DNA from: a virus
Direction: 5' to 3' (one strand)
IMG/VR virus record: IMGVR_UViG_3300030061_000634
Coordinates: 1-22,537 of that record
Length of the DNA stretch: 22,537 nucleotides
The notes beneath the pieces were generated by a model. It saw only the letters and a list, made by a program, of their open reading frames with translations, searched no databases and was not told where the DNA came from. Positions 1-8,568 of this stretch are shown here, one piece after another. Both the position numbers and the translations under genes were made by a program. Position 1 is the stretch's first letter. Every line of letters begins with the position of its first letter.

Positions 1-1273
1 AAACTATTTGTTCTCCTGACCCCGTGTCTGGAGTACCAAAAGCTCTTTTAATTCTACCACCATCTTTTACACCTAATCTTTCATAAGCATCTGCGATGTT
101 AGGATGAATGTCTTTAAATTCTGGAATAGTAGTAAATAAATTAAAATTTTTCTTAGCTTCTTCTAAAGCTTTTTTATAACGAATTAATTTTTTATCTGTT
201 AAATCTACCTCTTTACCTTTTTTAGTATACTTTTCTTCAATGTATAAATCTATTGCAGTTTTTGCATCTTTTACACTTTCGTATCTATCATATATTTCTC
301 CTACTACAGTCTTGTCACTTAAATTCTTTTTACGTGTTGTTGAATCTGCATCACTAAATTTTTCTTCTATTATAGTAGATATGACTTCATCTTGTGATTT
401 ACCTTTATATTTAGGGTTGTCTGATTTCATTAAAATAGATGCTTGATATTTTAAATCTTTAATACCAGGTGTATCCTTACCTGCTTTAGCTTCTTCTTTT
501 TCTTTTTCTTTGAAAGCTTTGTATGCCATTAATGTAACAGCTTTATCTTCTTTGTTTCTTTGTCTTACAATAGGTAGAGCCATATTAACAGCTGCATCTA
601 ATTTCTCTTTAAAGCTACCTTCAGTTCCAACAGCTTTAGCAGCTACTAATGCAGCTTCTCCTTTTTCCAAACCTTCATTTTTTAAAAGTTTATTTAAAAA
701 ATCTTTTTCTCTTTTAATTTCTTCCATAGGATCTAAAGTAATTGAGTTTTCTTCGCCTCCTAGTTCTATTATTTTTTTCTTTTCTGCTTCGTTTTCTAAT
801 ATTTGGTTAGCTACAGTGCCTTGGTAATTTTGTCTAATATCATCTTGTTCAGTAAATTCTAAAGTGTCAATACCAGAAGATGCAGTATCTGTAATTATTT
901 TTCCCGTATTTCTATTTCTTACATTACCCTCAGCATCTGTAAAAGTATTTTCTGCAGAAAATATAAAATCAGCAGATTTTTTAAGTTTTTCTCCTCTTTT
1001 TTTATATAATTCTTCTATCGTTTGAGGCGCAGTGTTAACGCTTCCTCTAGTATCACTACCCGCTAATACTTCTTCTATTCCTTTTGCTTTTTGTGTTTCT
1101 TTAATTTGTCCAGGTAATAATGGAATTTGAGTTTTAGTTCCTAATATATTTTGATTTAAAAAATTAATAATAGGATTTTGAAAACCTGTTCTACTTCCCA
1201 TGTTTGTTCCGGACATAATTCCGCCACCTATGGTATTGCCGCCTCTTCTAAATGATGCTCTTTTTAAATACAT
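1..1273 (-). CDS. Probable internal virion protein, 3' end cut off by window edge
   Basis: The frame stays open from the ATG at 1273 to the left edge, about 424 codons without a stop, so the C-terminus lies outside the window. The start overlaps the stop of the preceding gene as TAATG, and GGAGG lies a few bases upstream. The N-terminus is short, basic and Gly-rich (MYLKRASFRRGGN); most of the rest is Lys/Glu-rich and looks helical, with no transmembrane segment or catalytic motif I recognise. Near residue 404 it carries KDGGRIKRAFG, the same DGGRI motif found twice in the gene at 2175-3818. Position after two other low-complexity virion-type genes suggests an internal or ejected virion protein; this is inference from context. 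The gene itself is certain, its function is not. Confidence 0.75.
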   Translation of the reverse strand, partial: MYLKRASFRRGGNTIGGGIMSGTNMGSRTGFQNPIINFLNQNILGTKTQIPLLPGQIKETQKAKGIEEVLAGSDTRGSVNTAPQTIEELYKKRGEKLKKSADFIFSAENTFTDAEGNVRNRNTGKIITDTASSGIDTLEFTEQDDIRQNYQGTVANQILENEAEKKKIIELGGEENSITLDPMEEIKREKDFLNKLLKNEGLEKGEAALVAAKAVGTEGSFKEKLDAAVNMALPIVRQRNKEDKAVTLMAYKAFKEKEKEEAKAGKDTPGIKDLKYQASILMKSDNPKYKGKSQDEVISTIIEEKFSDADSTTRKKNLSDKTVVGEIYDRYESVKDAKTAIDLYIEEKYTKKGKEVDLTDKKLIRYKKALEEAKKNFNLFTTIPEFKDIHPNIADAYERLGVKDGGRIKRAFGTPDTGSGEQIV

Positions 1274-2175
1274 TATTTTCCTCCACCAAAAATACTACCT
1301 AAACCATAAGCACTTAATCCAGCAGATAAAGCTTGAGATAAAGGACCGACTCCGCCACCAGCTCCACCCATGGATTGGTTAGTTGTTGTTATTGGTGATC
1401 CGCTAGCTTGTGATGCAATACCTGATCCAAAAGCCTGTATTCTACTTAATGGTTCATTGTAAGCTAACTGAGCTTGTTGTTGTGCTGCATCTAACTGAGC
1501 TTGTTGGAAAGCTAAGTTCCCTGTACCAGCTGCACCTAATTGTTGTACACCTGACGCTGCTAATGATGGTTGTAATGATGCTAAGTTTTTTTGTTGTTCA
1601 AATGCATTTTGTGCAAATTGATTTGCTTGAGTAAATCCTTGACCTAATAATTGAGCTTGTAATGCTGCTCTGTTTCTTGCAGCTGTATTAGCATATTCTG
1701 CTTGAGCTATACCTTCTCTAGCACCACCAAAAGCTCCAGCTTGAATAGCTGTAGCTGCTAATTGTGGAACACCTTTTGCGGTTTGTACATCAAATTCTTG
1801 TAACGTCGTATCAATTACTTGTTGCTGATAAGGCGACATGAAAGATTGAAAAGCTTGTGGACCTGAATATGCAGCTGCTTGATCTAAGAAAGGTTGATAC
1901 CCTGCAACACCCGTTCCTGCTCCTGCACCTGTCACAGCTCCTGTTGCATCAAATTGTAATTGACCAAGACCTGCTTGAGTTGCTGCTTGTTGTTGAGCTG
2001 CTTGAGTTAAAACGTTTTGACCTGCAACTTGTGGTCCAAGTTCCGATAACGTTGGTACACCTAACGAGCCAGGAGGCCTACCAACTTGTTGTGTTAATAA
2101 ATCTATATAGTTTTCCTGAGCTGCTTCTATTGCAGGGGATCGTCTTACTGTTTGTGTATAATCTGTTACTGCCAT
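1273..2175 (-). CDS. Ala/Gln-rich internal virion (ejection-type) protein
   Basis: 300 residues, strongly enriched in Ala, Gln and Gly. The central segment has MSPY (113-116), then IDTTLQEFD (121-129), then AGAFGGAREG (146-155). I recognise this arrangement from a protein family widespread in marine podovirus-like phages, usually placed next to the tail genes and annotated as internal or tail-associated. Long Gln/Ala runs (57-70, 186-240) suggest extended helices; the C-terminus ends in a Gly/Ser-rich tail with FGGGK. It starts at the TAATG overlap with the gene upstream and ends in a TAATG overlap with the next, so the three genes are translationally coupled. By position and composition it could be an ejection protein like those of P22 or T7, but I see no enzymatic domain, and the role is inferred. 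Confidence 0.65.
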   Translation of the reverse strand: MAVTDYTQTVRRSPAIEAAQENYIDLLTQQVGRPPGSLGVPTLSELGPQVAGQNVLTQAAQQQAATQAGLGQLQFDATGAVTGAGAGTGVAGYQPFLDQAAAYSGPQAFQSFMSPYQQQVIDTTLQEFDVQTAKGVPQLAATAIQAGAFGGAREGIAQAEYANTAARNRAALQAQLLGQGFTQANQFAQNAFEQQKNLASLQPSLAASGVQQLGAAGTGNLAFQQAQLDAAQQQAQLAYNEPLSRIQAFGSGIASQASGSPITTTNQSMGGAGGGVGPLSQALSAGLSAYGLGSIFGGGK

Positions 2176-3818
2176 TATGCTTTACCTACTTGTTCTGCTT
2201 GTTTCATTGTTTTATATAATTTTTTAGAGCCTTCTTCAACGTCTCCTCCACCAATACCTCTAACAGCATCAGCAGTCATTACAAATTCGTTTTTAGATAA
2301 CATTGCTGGAACGTCATCTGCTTTTTCTTTTACACCAACTGGTACAAAACCACCTTCGTCTCTATAGTCTCTTTCAATTACACCTGCTTTATTTTGTGTT
2401 AATTTACCTGTTGGCACATCTCCTATACCACCCACTGATCTAAACGTTTTACCTGTTAATTGAAATAGTTCTGCTTCAATATCAGATACATCTGCGTTAG
2501 CATCTTTTGCTAATATACCATCTCTTAAAACTAATAATTCAGACACTCTGTTAGATCCACCTGCATACCCAATTCTACCGCCATCTGCTTTCATACCCAT
2601 AATAGCAATTTCTTTTAATATTGCTGCATCGTTAGGATAAGATCCAGGATTATTTAATATTTTATATAGATTAGGCATTGTGTAAGATCTACTTGCTCCA
2701 CCAGCACCTCCTAGTCTTCTAAATAAATATGATTTCTCTGCAGAGCTAAATGTAATACCTGCCATTAAATCGTCTTCTTTTTCTTCGTCGTCACCAGCTT
2801 CAACGTCAATAGTCATGATACCTATTTCTGCATCTTCTGGTTCTGAACCAAATTTAAATCCTATTCTTCCACCGTCTTTTTTACCAGCAAAGAAGTTAGT
2901 TAAGTAACCTGCGTACTCTTCTTGTTTATCTGCTTTTTTTAATTCATCATATTCTGCTTCAGTTAAATCTTCATCAACTCCTGTTTCAGCTGCTAGTGCT
3001 CTAGCTTCTGCGTATGATGCAGTGAAAGCTACTGCTCCCAATACTGCTGCTTTGTCAAGTGTAGTTCCACCTTTACCATCTGGTTTAGTAAACGCTGCTT
3101 TACCTGTTCTTTTTAAAAGATCTAACGCTGCATTTCCTCTGTCCCCCATAGTGCTATTAGGACTCACAATTTGTTTTATTGATTCTGTAATTGACATTTG
3201 ATTTGGTGAAGCTGTAAGAGTTTCTTGTGTTACTTTTTCAGCTATGTTTTGTGGGGTTAAAGATACTTCACTCATTTGTTCTGCTAAAATATTTGGCGAA
3301 GCACTTGTGCCTCCTGCAGACTCAGCCATAGTTATATTTCCACCTACATCAGATCCTGTTAATCCGTCTCCTACACTTGAAACAGGATCAGTTCCTCGGT
3401 TCGAGAAGAACTTACCAAGACCCGTGTCTGTACCTATAGGGGAACTAAATCCTGATGTAAAACCACTAGGTGTAAAAGCACCACCTGATGCAAAAGGATT
3501 ACCTTGGAATCCTGCACCACCAATGTATCTTGCAGCTTGTCCACCGCCATATGTTAATGCACCGCTTTTTAAAGAGTCACCAATACTACCAGTTTGATCA
3601 AAGCTACCAATACCGGCCATAGCACCTGCAAGAGCAGGGTTAAATGGAGCTACAAAAGGAGCAGCTTTAACTGCTATATCCGCTACTTCATTGGGTATAA
3701 TTTTTCTTACAAATTTTTTAAGTTTACTACCTAAGCCAAATTTTTCTCTAGGGGCAACTTGCATGATGCCTCCGTTTGCTTGTAATTGTCTGTTCATTAA
3801 AGATCTAGATATTGCCAT
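2175..3818 (-). CDS. Large low-complexity virion protein with DGGRIG motifs and conserved DDVPAMLSKNEFV tail
   Basis: 547 residues. The N-terminal 90 residues are basic then hydrophobic/Gly-Ala-rich (KKFVRKIIPNEVADIAV, then APFVAPFNPALAGAMAGIG), which could be an amphipathic or membrane-active segment. The middle (100-250) is Gly/Ser/Thr-rich and probably disordered. DGGRIG occurs at 315-320 and 412-417, with an acidic run between them (338-351). The C-terminus carries DDVPAMLSKNEFVMTADAV (501-519) followed by GGGDVEEGSKKLYKTMKQ, a tail I know from many marine phage internal or tail proteins; its function is unknown. The ATG at 3818 follows a 56-base gap and has no Shine-Dalgarno match, only AT-rich sequence. 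I infer an internal or ejection-type virion protein. Confidence 0.62.
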   Translation of the reverse strand: MAISRSLMNRQLQANGGIMQVAPREKFGLGSKLKKFVRKIIPNEVADIAVKAAPFVAPFNPALAGAMAGIGSFDQTGSIGDSLKSGALTYGGGQAARYIGGAGFQGNPFASGGAFTPSGFTSGFSSPIGTDTGLGKFFSNRGTDPVSSVGDGLTGSDVGGNITMAESAGGTSASPNILAEQMSEVSLTPQNIAEKVTQETLTASPNQMSITESIKQIVSPNSTMGDRGNAALDLLKRTGKAAFTKPDGKGGTTLDKAAVLGAVAFTASYAEARALAAETGVDEDLTEAEYDELKKADKQEEYAGYLTNFFAGKKDGGRIGFKFGSEPEDAEIGIMTIDVEAGDDEEKEDDLMAGITFSSAEKSYLFRRLGGAGGASRSYTMPNLYKILNNPGSYPNDAAILKEIAIMGMKADGGRIGYAGGSNRVSELLVLRDGILAKDANADVSDIEAELFQLTGKTFRSVGGIGDVPTGKLTQNKAGVIERDYRDEGGFVPVGVKEKADDVPAMLSKNEFVMTADAVRGIGGGDVEEGSKKLYKTMKQAEQVGKA

Positions 3819-3874
3819 AATTTAAATATATTTATACTGTTGAGCAGGCATAGATATCCTGAAAATACTACACT

Positions 3875-4837
3875 TTATTTGATTTTTTTAGGCTCGTCAA
3901 TAGATTTGAGCGCTCTGCTTCCTTGCCAAAGATCATCTCTAAATCTACCGCAATAAGAATACTCACCAATGTGTGTTATATAATCGTTAATATAAGCATA
4001 TATCTTACCACCTAAATTTCGCCATCTTTGACAAAATCCAAAATCTTCTCCAAAATATCTTTTAGTTTTAGGGTCATGTAAAGTGTCAAATAAATTGTAC
4101 ATATTTGGTTGTTTAACTTCTTTACCATTTATAATGGTTGGTTGAAATATTTCGAGATCTGGGTTAGCTTCCATTAAATCAGTTAATACTTTTCTTTTAA
4201 TTAACATGCATCCCGTAGGAATATGAGTAAGTTCTACCACACCATCTTGTGCTTCAACATTATTAGGATTATCTGTCTTTACTGGATAAGTATATCCTGA
4301 ATGCATTAAATCATCAGGACCTTGAATAGCATCTTCTTTTTCATGCAGTCTTCTCCACATTTTATCCCAACTTAATGTTTTCATGGGATAAGGAACACCT
4401 ATAATATCTTTATCTTTTTCTAACATTTTAAAAATAGTTTTTGCTTCAAAATCAATATCTGAATCTATAAACAATAAATGAGTATAATTGTCTTCATGAT
4501 TTAACATACTCGCTACACATAAATTTCTACCTTGTGTAACTAAAGAAGATTTTAATAAAGTAAAACTTACTATCATGTTTTTTCTCATACACGCTTGTTG
4601 AAATTTTAAAACCGCTTGAGTGTAATGCATAGTAACTTCGCTATGACACGGGGTACATACCATAATCTTATAGGGCGAAACATTTCCTATATTTATTTCT
4701 GTAACCTCTGACTCTACTTTATTTGTTTTTATAGTTTGATAAGTATCTTCGTTATGAGTTATGGTTTTACTCGAAGATGTTTCATTAAACCAGATGGGTT
4801 CATTGTTTTTGCCCGAGGGCGTATTACTTTTTTGCAT
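3875..4837 (-). CDS. GT-A-type glycosyltransferase (family 2-like)
   Basis: 320 residues. After a polar N-terminal extension of about 55 residues the Rossmann-type core begins (KIMVCTPCHSEVT). The segment LLFIDSDIDF (121-130) supplies a DxD-type metal/nucleotide-sugar motif (D125-S-D127). PTGCMLIKR (207-215) and YFGEDFGFCQRWRNLGG (261-277), then DYITHIGEY, match the acceptor-side 'GED...F..RW...GG...HIG' pattern of phage-encoded GT-A glycosyltransferases. No signal peptide or membrane segment, so it should act in the host cytoplasm on a nucleotide-sugar donor. Its start overlaps the end of the GT-B glycosyltransferase by 14 bases, so the two are co-translated. Donor and acceptor are unknown; position among virion genes suggests a virion protein as target, although DNA or host polysaccharide remain possible. 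Confidence 0.82.
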   Translation of the reverse strand: MQKSNTPSGKNNEPIWFNETSSSKTITHNEDTYQTIKTNKVESEVTEINIGNVSPYKIMVCTPCHSEVTMHYTQAVLKFQQACMRKNMIVSFTLLKSSLVTQGRNLCVASMLNHEDNYTHLLFIDSDIDFEAKTIFKMLEKDKDIIGVPYPMKTLSWDKMWRRLHEKEDAIQGPDDLMHSGYTYPVKTDNPNNVEAQDGVVELTHIPTGCMLIKRKVLTDLMEANPDLEIFQPTIINGKEVKQPNMYNLFDTLHDPKTKRYFGEDFGFCQRWRNLGGKIYAYINDYITHIGEYSYCGRFRDDLWQGSRALKSIDEPKKIK

Positions 4838-5765
4838 TGATTGCTCCTTGTAAAAATCGGGCCCAAGACGTGCTTTGCTTACGCCAATTGTAATAGGTAT
4901 TTACATATTTAGATTGATCTTTTAAATGTTCTTGAATAGACGGTTCATGTAAAGTAGCTGCAGCTGCTTCAATACCATAAGCAAACTTTTCAGCTAAATT
5001 TCTATAATTAATATCATAAGGTATATACATTGGAAACTCTGCACCTGTTTCAAACAAAGCTCCATAATTAGTAGTAATACAATAAAGACCTGCAGCCATA
5101 GATTCTAATAAAGATATGCAAGATGTTTCTTCAAAAATACTTGGGTACACATACATATTATAATTGTGAATATTTTCTCTAATGTATTTATTTGGTTTGT
5201 AACCAATATAATTTACGTTAGGTAATTCTCTAGCTTGTTTATAAAGAGCTGTATAGTTATGATCATTCTGATCATAAAATTGTTTTCCATATATTTCTGT
5301 AGACGAATACACATCTAAACTAATTAAAGGATTTTTAATTAATTGCATTGCACCTAACAATACACTTAGTCCTCGCCAGGGAGTATTTTGATGAATAATT
5401 TTTATAGGTTTGTTTTGTTCATAAGGTTTAGCTTTTCCTATTTTTTCTATTCCATTTTTAATAACTAAACATTTATGACACGGTAAACCAAACATCATTC
5501 TAAATTTTTCATAATTCCAATGTGAATTAAATACATACCAATCGTACTTGTGATGATTAGCTTTATTCTTAAACCAAGGATGTAAATTAGGTTGATCGTA
5601 AGAATTTTTTTGCCAAAGTATATTTACTTTATTTGGATCAATAGGAATTTTACCAGGAACACTAGTACATATTTGTACTTGATCTAACAATTCTTTTTTT
5701 ACGTACTTAGTTAAAAATTCTAATTGTAACTCAGTGCCGCCTTTAGGGTTTTGGTTTGTTATCAT
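4824..5765 (-). CDS. GT-B glycosyltransferase (group 1 / GT4-like)
   Basis: 313 residues. Recognisable GT4-type landmarks: NPKGGTELQ near the N-terminus (6-14), VIKNGIE (101-107), the RGL loop (131-133), and YPSIFEETSCISLLESMAAG (207-226), which contains the E-x7-E motif (E213, E221) expected to contact the nucleotide-sugar. No membrane segment. It is shorter than a typical two-domain GT4 enzyme because the N-terminal domain is compact, but both domains seem present. The ATG at 5765 lies 23 bases inside the preceding small gene and fits the family N-terminus well. It directly precedes and overlaps a GT-A glycosyltransferase, so two sugars, or two acceptors, may be handled by one co-expressed pair. 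Substrate unknown. Confidence 0.83.
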   Translation of the reverse strand: MITNQNPKGGTELQLEFLTKYVKKELLDQVQICTSVPGKIPIDPNKVNILWQKNSYDQPNLHPWFKNKANHHKYDWYVFNSHWNYEKFRMMFGLPCHKCLVIKNGIEKIGKAKPYEQNKPIKIIHQNTPWRGLSVLLGAMQLIKNPLISLDVYSSTEIYGKQFYDQNDHNYTALYKQARELPNVNYIGYKPNKYIRENIHNYNMYVYPSIFEETSCISLLESMAAGLYCITTNYGALFETGAEFPMYIPYDINYRNLAEKFAYGIEAAAATLHEPSIQEHLKDQSKYVNTYYNWRKQSTSWARFLQGAINAKK

Positions 5766-5934
5766 TTTTCATTGTTTTCTGTATCATGTCTAAACCTTTC
5801 GGAGAAACTTGCACAGTAACATCTTGTACTATATCTTCTCCTTCTACTTTCTTTTTAAACACTTCGTTTGTTTTAGTATTACGCCACGTAGTTATTGTAG
5901 TGCAATCTATCTTTATTATATTATCCGTTTTCAT
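5743..5934 (-). CDS. Small hypothetical protein, 63 aa
   Basis: 63 residues, beginning MKTDNIIKIDCTTITTW and ending in a basic Lys/Asn/Pro-rich tail. I do not recognise a domain. It overlaps the previous gene by 14 bases and the glycosyltransferase after it by 23 bases, so it sits firmly within the chain of coupled genes, which is the main support that it is real. Predicted mostly beta, with no signal peptide or membrane segment. Phages with this gene order often have such short genes between nozzle and internal virion genes; a structural or assembly role would be a guess. Confidence 0.55.
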   Translation of the reverse strand: MKTDNIIKIDCTTITTWRNTKTNEVFKKKVEGEDIVQDVTVQVSPKGLDMIQKTMKNDNKPKP

Positions 5935-6271
5935 TCTCTCTGTTTATTAAAGCATAACTTATTAGACCTTGTATTTTATTACTGCCTGTAGCTGCTTGCA
6001 CAGTTATAGCATCTCCTGCTTCTAAGTTCAAGCCTTGAGGTGAAGCATTTACTTGTGATTTACCAGGTACATCATCTCTAAAAAATTCATATTCAGTGCT
6101 TGAATCAGAAGAATCTACTAAATTCATGTTTACTAAAATAGATGATGATGCATCATTGTTTGCACAATAAACACTTTTAACGATGATTGCTCCAGTGGTA
6201 GGGCAAGTAAGCACTGTAGCTTTACTTGTATCAACCTGTTTAAAACCTTGGTTTTTATATTGTATTGTCAT
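5921..6271 (-). CDS. Small virion-type beta protein, 116 aa
   Basis: 116 residues, Ser/Thr/Asn-rich with alternating hydrophobics typical of a beta-sandwich. The segment LNLEAGDAITVQA (81-93) resembles the 'L.LeaGD.I.vqa' strand-turn-strand seen in small phage structural proteins that decorate heads or tails. Its ATG overlaps the stop of the preceding 54-residue gene as ATGA. No enzymatic motif. I infer a minor structural protein from composition and from its place between the nozzle-like gene and the glycosyltransferases; the precise location in the particle is unknown. Confidence 0.6.
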   Translation of the reverse strand: MTIQYKNQGFKQVDTSKATVLTCPTTGAIIVKSVYCANNDASSSILVNMNLVDSSDSSTEYEFFRDDVPGKSQVNASPQGLNLEAGDAITVQAATGSNKIQGLISYALINRENENG

Positions 6272-6432
6272 GATAAAAAATAATTAAATGCATCCTGTTC
6301 GTTTTTTAAATCCTCTTGAAAAGAAAAATTAAGTTGTTGTTTCATAGTTGTTACAGATTCAATAATTTGTCTTTGATTTTCTACATCATAGTCTTGTTGA
6401 GGTTCGGGTATATAATTAGTTAACTTAGCCAT
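6268..6432 (-). CDS. Very small coupled gene, 54 aa
   Basis: Read directly from the DNA: an open frame of 54 codons from ATG at 6432 to TGA at 6268. The start overlaps the preceding stop by one base (TAATG) and the stop overlaps the next start as ATGA, leaving no unused base on either side. The product begins MAKLTNYIPEPQQDYDV, continues as a Gln/Glu-rich probable helix (QRQIIESVTTMKQQL) and ends DAFNYFLS. No domain recognised. The perfect stop/start coupling at both ends and the protein-like composition are the evidence that it is translated. It might be a chaperone or a small structural component, but nothing in the sequence decides this. Confidence 0.6.
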   Translation of the reverse strand: MAKLTNYIPEPQQDYDVENQRQIIESVTTMKQQLNFSFQEDLKNEQDAFNYFLS

Positions 6433-6614
6433 TATGCTCTATTTATTTTTCTTAATGTTTTAGCAAAACGAGCTCTTTGTCCTAATTTGCCTTTTGCTTT
6501 AGCTGCTTTATTTAATTTAGCTAAAGGTATCTTTTCACCTTTTTTAATATTTAAAGCTTTTCTTAAAGAACCTGGTTTCTTAATTGCTTTTTTAATGTTT
6601 AGTCTTTTCGTCAT
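6432..6614 (-). CDS. Small Lys/Arg-rich phage protein, 60 aa
   Basis: 60 residues, strongly basic. The segment IKKPGSLRKAL (11-21), followed by IPLAKLNKAAKAKGKLGQRA and ARFAKTLRKI, matches a small family often seen in tailed phages ('aIKkPGaLr...L...Ak..g....rra.lA.TLkk'). Its role is not established; the charge would allow binding to DNA or to acidic virion proteins. ATG at 6614 overlaps the stop of the nozzle-like gene as TAATG, and its own stop overlaps the next ATG the same way. Identity as a member of that family is fairly secure; function is unknown. Confidence 0.7.
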   Translation of the reverse strand: MTKRLNIKKAIKKPGSLRKALNIKKGEKIPLAKLNKAAKAKGKLGQRARFAKTLRKINRA

Positions 6615-8524
6615 TATCTTCTCCCGTCTGGTTGAGCATCCATTCTAAAACTACCATAACGCCATGTTTGTCCTGCAGCATCGTTTTCTACTTTTAATGA
6701 TAATAATCTTCCTCGTGCTCTAGTATCTACTTTTTCTGTAGTGCTGGTTATTGTAAAAGGTCCGAGTGGTGACCCTGTTTGAATATCAGAAGGAAAGTCA
6801 GAAATAAACAAAGTTACTTTTGAATCACCTACTAAAAATTTATAGTCAGGCATAAATCTTTTCATTGACATAAATAATTCTCCGTCGTCAATATCAAAAT
6901 CTCCTGATCTAATAAATGCTGCAATTGCTGTAGTTCCCGAACTGTTAACTTGGTCAGTTCCTATTTCATGAGCATAATATATTGATGCTCCATATTTATT
7001 TGTAATGCCTGATATTTCAGAAAAAGCTGGAGTGCTTGTTGCTTCATAGTCTGTTGCATAAGGTAAATTAAATACACCTTGATCTTGATAAGTAGTTCTG
7101 TCTAAAGAACTGGTAGTCCAACAGTTTTCTTGATAATTATAAGTTACACATCGATCTATTTGTAAAGACTCCGATTTAGGATAAAACCAATTTACTTCTG
7201 TATATAAAGTATTAGGTGCTGAATAAACTGTAGAAGACGCATCATAGTTAATTCCTAAATCTCCATTACGTGTAGTAAATACAAAATCTTCTACAAGACA
7301 TGGCAGAGCTTTAACAGTACCGTCGTACATAAAAAATCCACCTTCACCCGACATCCAATATACAGCACCATTAACGTAACTTGCTGCATGTTGAGCGATA
7401 CATCCACAGTTTGTACCAACTTGTCTAACACTAAATGTAAATGGTGGACCTACAAATTGAATAACATAAGCAGCTAAATCAGTTAATACAAATACATAAT
7501 CTTTACCTTGTAAAGCTGCAGTAATTTTATTTCCTGTATCTAATCTAAATGTTCCCGCAGTATTAGTAGCTTTAGGCAAATAAGTATTAAGGTCTTCTTG
7601 ATTAGAAAACCTTACAAACATGGGATCTTGAGTGTTAGGTGAAGCGATAGTAGTTTCGGTTCCAAAATGAAATAAGTGTCGATCTCTATCTGAAACTAAT
7701 GTAAATCTAGTTGCAGTTGGATTTGCAGATGTAGAAAAACCAGATGTTGATTGCGAAGCTCTTATTGTTCGTGGATTAGTTGCTCCCGCGTTCCACGTAA
7801 AAGTTTTGCCGTTGAATACTGTTGCAACCAATACTTCTCCAAAATTATCTAAAGACCAGTTACCTGGATCTAGAGTTACATCACTTGTTCCTCGTTCTGT
7901 TCCCCATGTAGAATCACCCCACAAGTACGTGCTCCATCCATAACCTTTAGTTTGAAAAGTAGGACCAACTTTAACGTATGGATTAATACTAGCGGATCCT
8001 GAAGCAGAGGCAGCGCCAGAGGCATTAACTCGCATTTGAATCGTAAAACTGTTTGCATTAGGAACAGTTAATATTTCAAAAGCTCCTTCAGTAAAATCAG
8101 TCGCTACGTATCCAGTAGGAGGAGTAACTGATGTAAACGTTACATATCTTCCAATCTCTAATCCATGACCTGTTTTGTTAACTGTTACATTATTTTGACT
8201 AGAGAAAGTATCAAATGTAGCTCCGGTAATAGCTGTGTCTAAAGGAGTAATATCGTAAAAAGCTTCTCCGTAATATAAAAATAAACCTTGAGACGTTCCA
8301 ATAGCAGTATATCGTTCACCTTTTAAACTAGTAAATGCTAATTGAGCTCTAGCTGCACCGGGTACAGTTTCATTAGCTTGTGTAAGTTGTGTCCAACCTC
8401 CTATTTTTTCTGGTGCTGTATATCTAAAGCGTACAAAGTCGCCATCTACCCATTGTCCTGGAAGAGCTGAAGGTACACTTTGTTTATTAAAACCTGCTGC
8501 AAATTTGACTTTTTTTAGTGCCAT
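6614..8524 (-). CDS. Tail nozzle-like protein (P22 gp10-like / stabilisation type)
   Basis: 636 residues. The N-terminus (MALKKVKFAAGFNKQSVP, then WVDGDFVRFRYTAPEKIGGW) resembles the start of phage nozzle or DNA-stabilisation proteins, in which a ring of beta-propeller-like domains closes the short tail. Residues about 110-180 look like an inserted beta domain (NKTGHGLEIGRYVTFTSV ... GAFEILTVPNANSF). A Trp-rich motif, W197-x4-W202-x4-W207, then leads into repeated beta strands through to the C-terminus (MDAQPDGRR). Length and position among adaptors, fibres and internal proteins fit a nozzle. It follows the oxygenase cassette after a 44-base gap containing TATAAT on the coding strand (8568-8563) but no convincing -35. 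Structural role is likely; equivalence to gp10 is inference. Confidence 0.6.
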   Translation of the reverse strand: MALKKVKFAAGFNKQSVPSALPGQWVDGDFVRFRYTAPEKIGGWTQLTQANETVPGAARAQLAFTSLKGERYTAIGTSQGLFLYYGEAFYDITPLDTAITGATFDTFSSQNNVTVNKTGHGLEIGRYVTFTSVTPPTGYVATDFTEGAFEILTVPNANSFTIQMRVNASGAASASGSASINPYVKVGPTFQTKGYGWSTYLWGDSTWGTERGTSDVTLDPGNWSLDNFGEVLVATVFNGKTFTWNAGATNPRTIRASQSTSGFSTSANPTATRFTLVSDRDRHLFHFGTETTIASPNTQDPMFVRFSNQEDLNTYLPKATNTAGTFRLDTGNKITAALQGKDYVFVLTDLAAYVIQFVGPPFTFSVRQVGTNCGCIAQHAASYVNGAVYWMSGEGGFFMYDGTVKALPCLVEDFVFTTRNGDLGINYDASSTVYSAPNTLYTEVNWFYPKSESLQIDRCVTYNYQENCWTTSSLDRTTYQDQGVFNLPYATDYEATSTPAFSEISGITNKYGASIYYAHEIGTDQVNSSGTTAIAAFIRSGDFDIDDGELFMSMKRFMPDYKFLVGDSKVTLFISDFPSDIQTGSPLGPFTITSTTEKVDTRARGRLLSLKVENDAAGQTWRYGSFRMDAQPDGRR

Positions 8525-8568
8525 AGTCTCAAATATATAGGGTTTTTAATTTTTTTGGTAGTATTATA

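Noticed and set aside
240-827. Plus-strand open frames of 68 and 105 codons near the left edge
   Set aside because: The minus strand is continuously open here as one long virion-type gene that starts at 1273; the plus frames are Ser/Leu/Phe-rich antisense products.
1410-2219. Plus-strand open frames (1410-1634, 1857-2219) opposite the Ala/Gln-rich gene
   Set aside because: They are antisense shadows of a Gln/Ala-rich coding sequence, giving implausible Leu-rich products, and lack ribosome sites.
3819-3874. Promoter in the 56-base gap before the large low-complexity virion gene (TATAAA at 3836-3831)
   Set aside because: The matching -35 position reads GGATAT or similar, so the site is not supported; no hairpin of note lies in the gap either.
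7876-8058. 60-codon minus-strand frame inside the nozzle-like gene
   Set aside because: Fully contained in another frame of a large supported gene, with no start signal.
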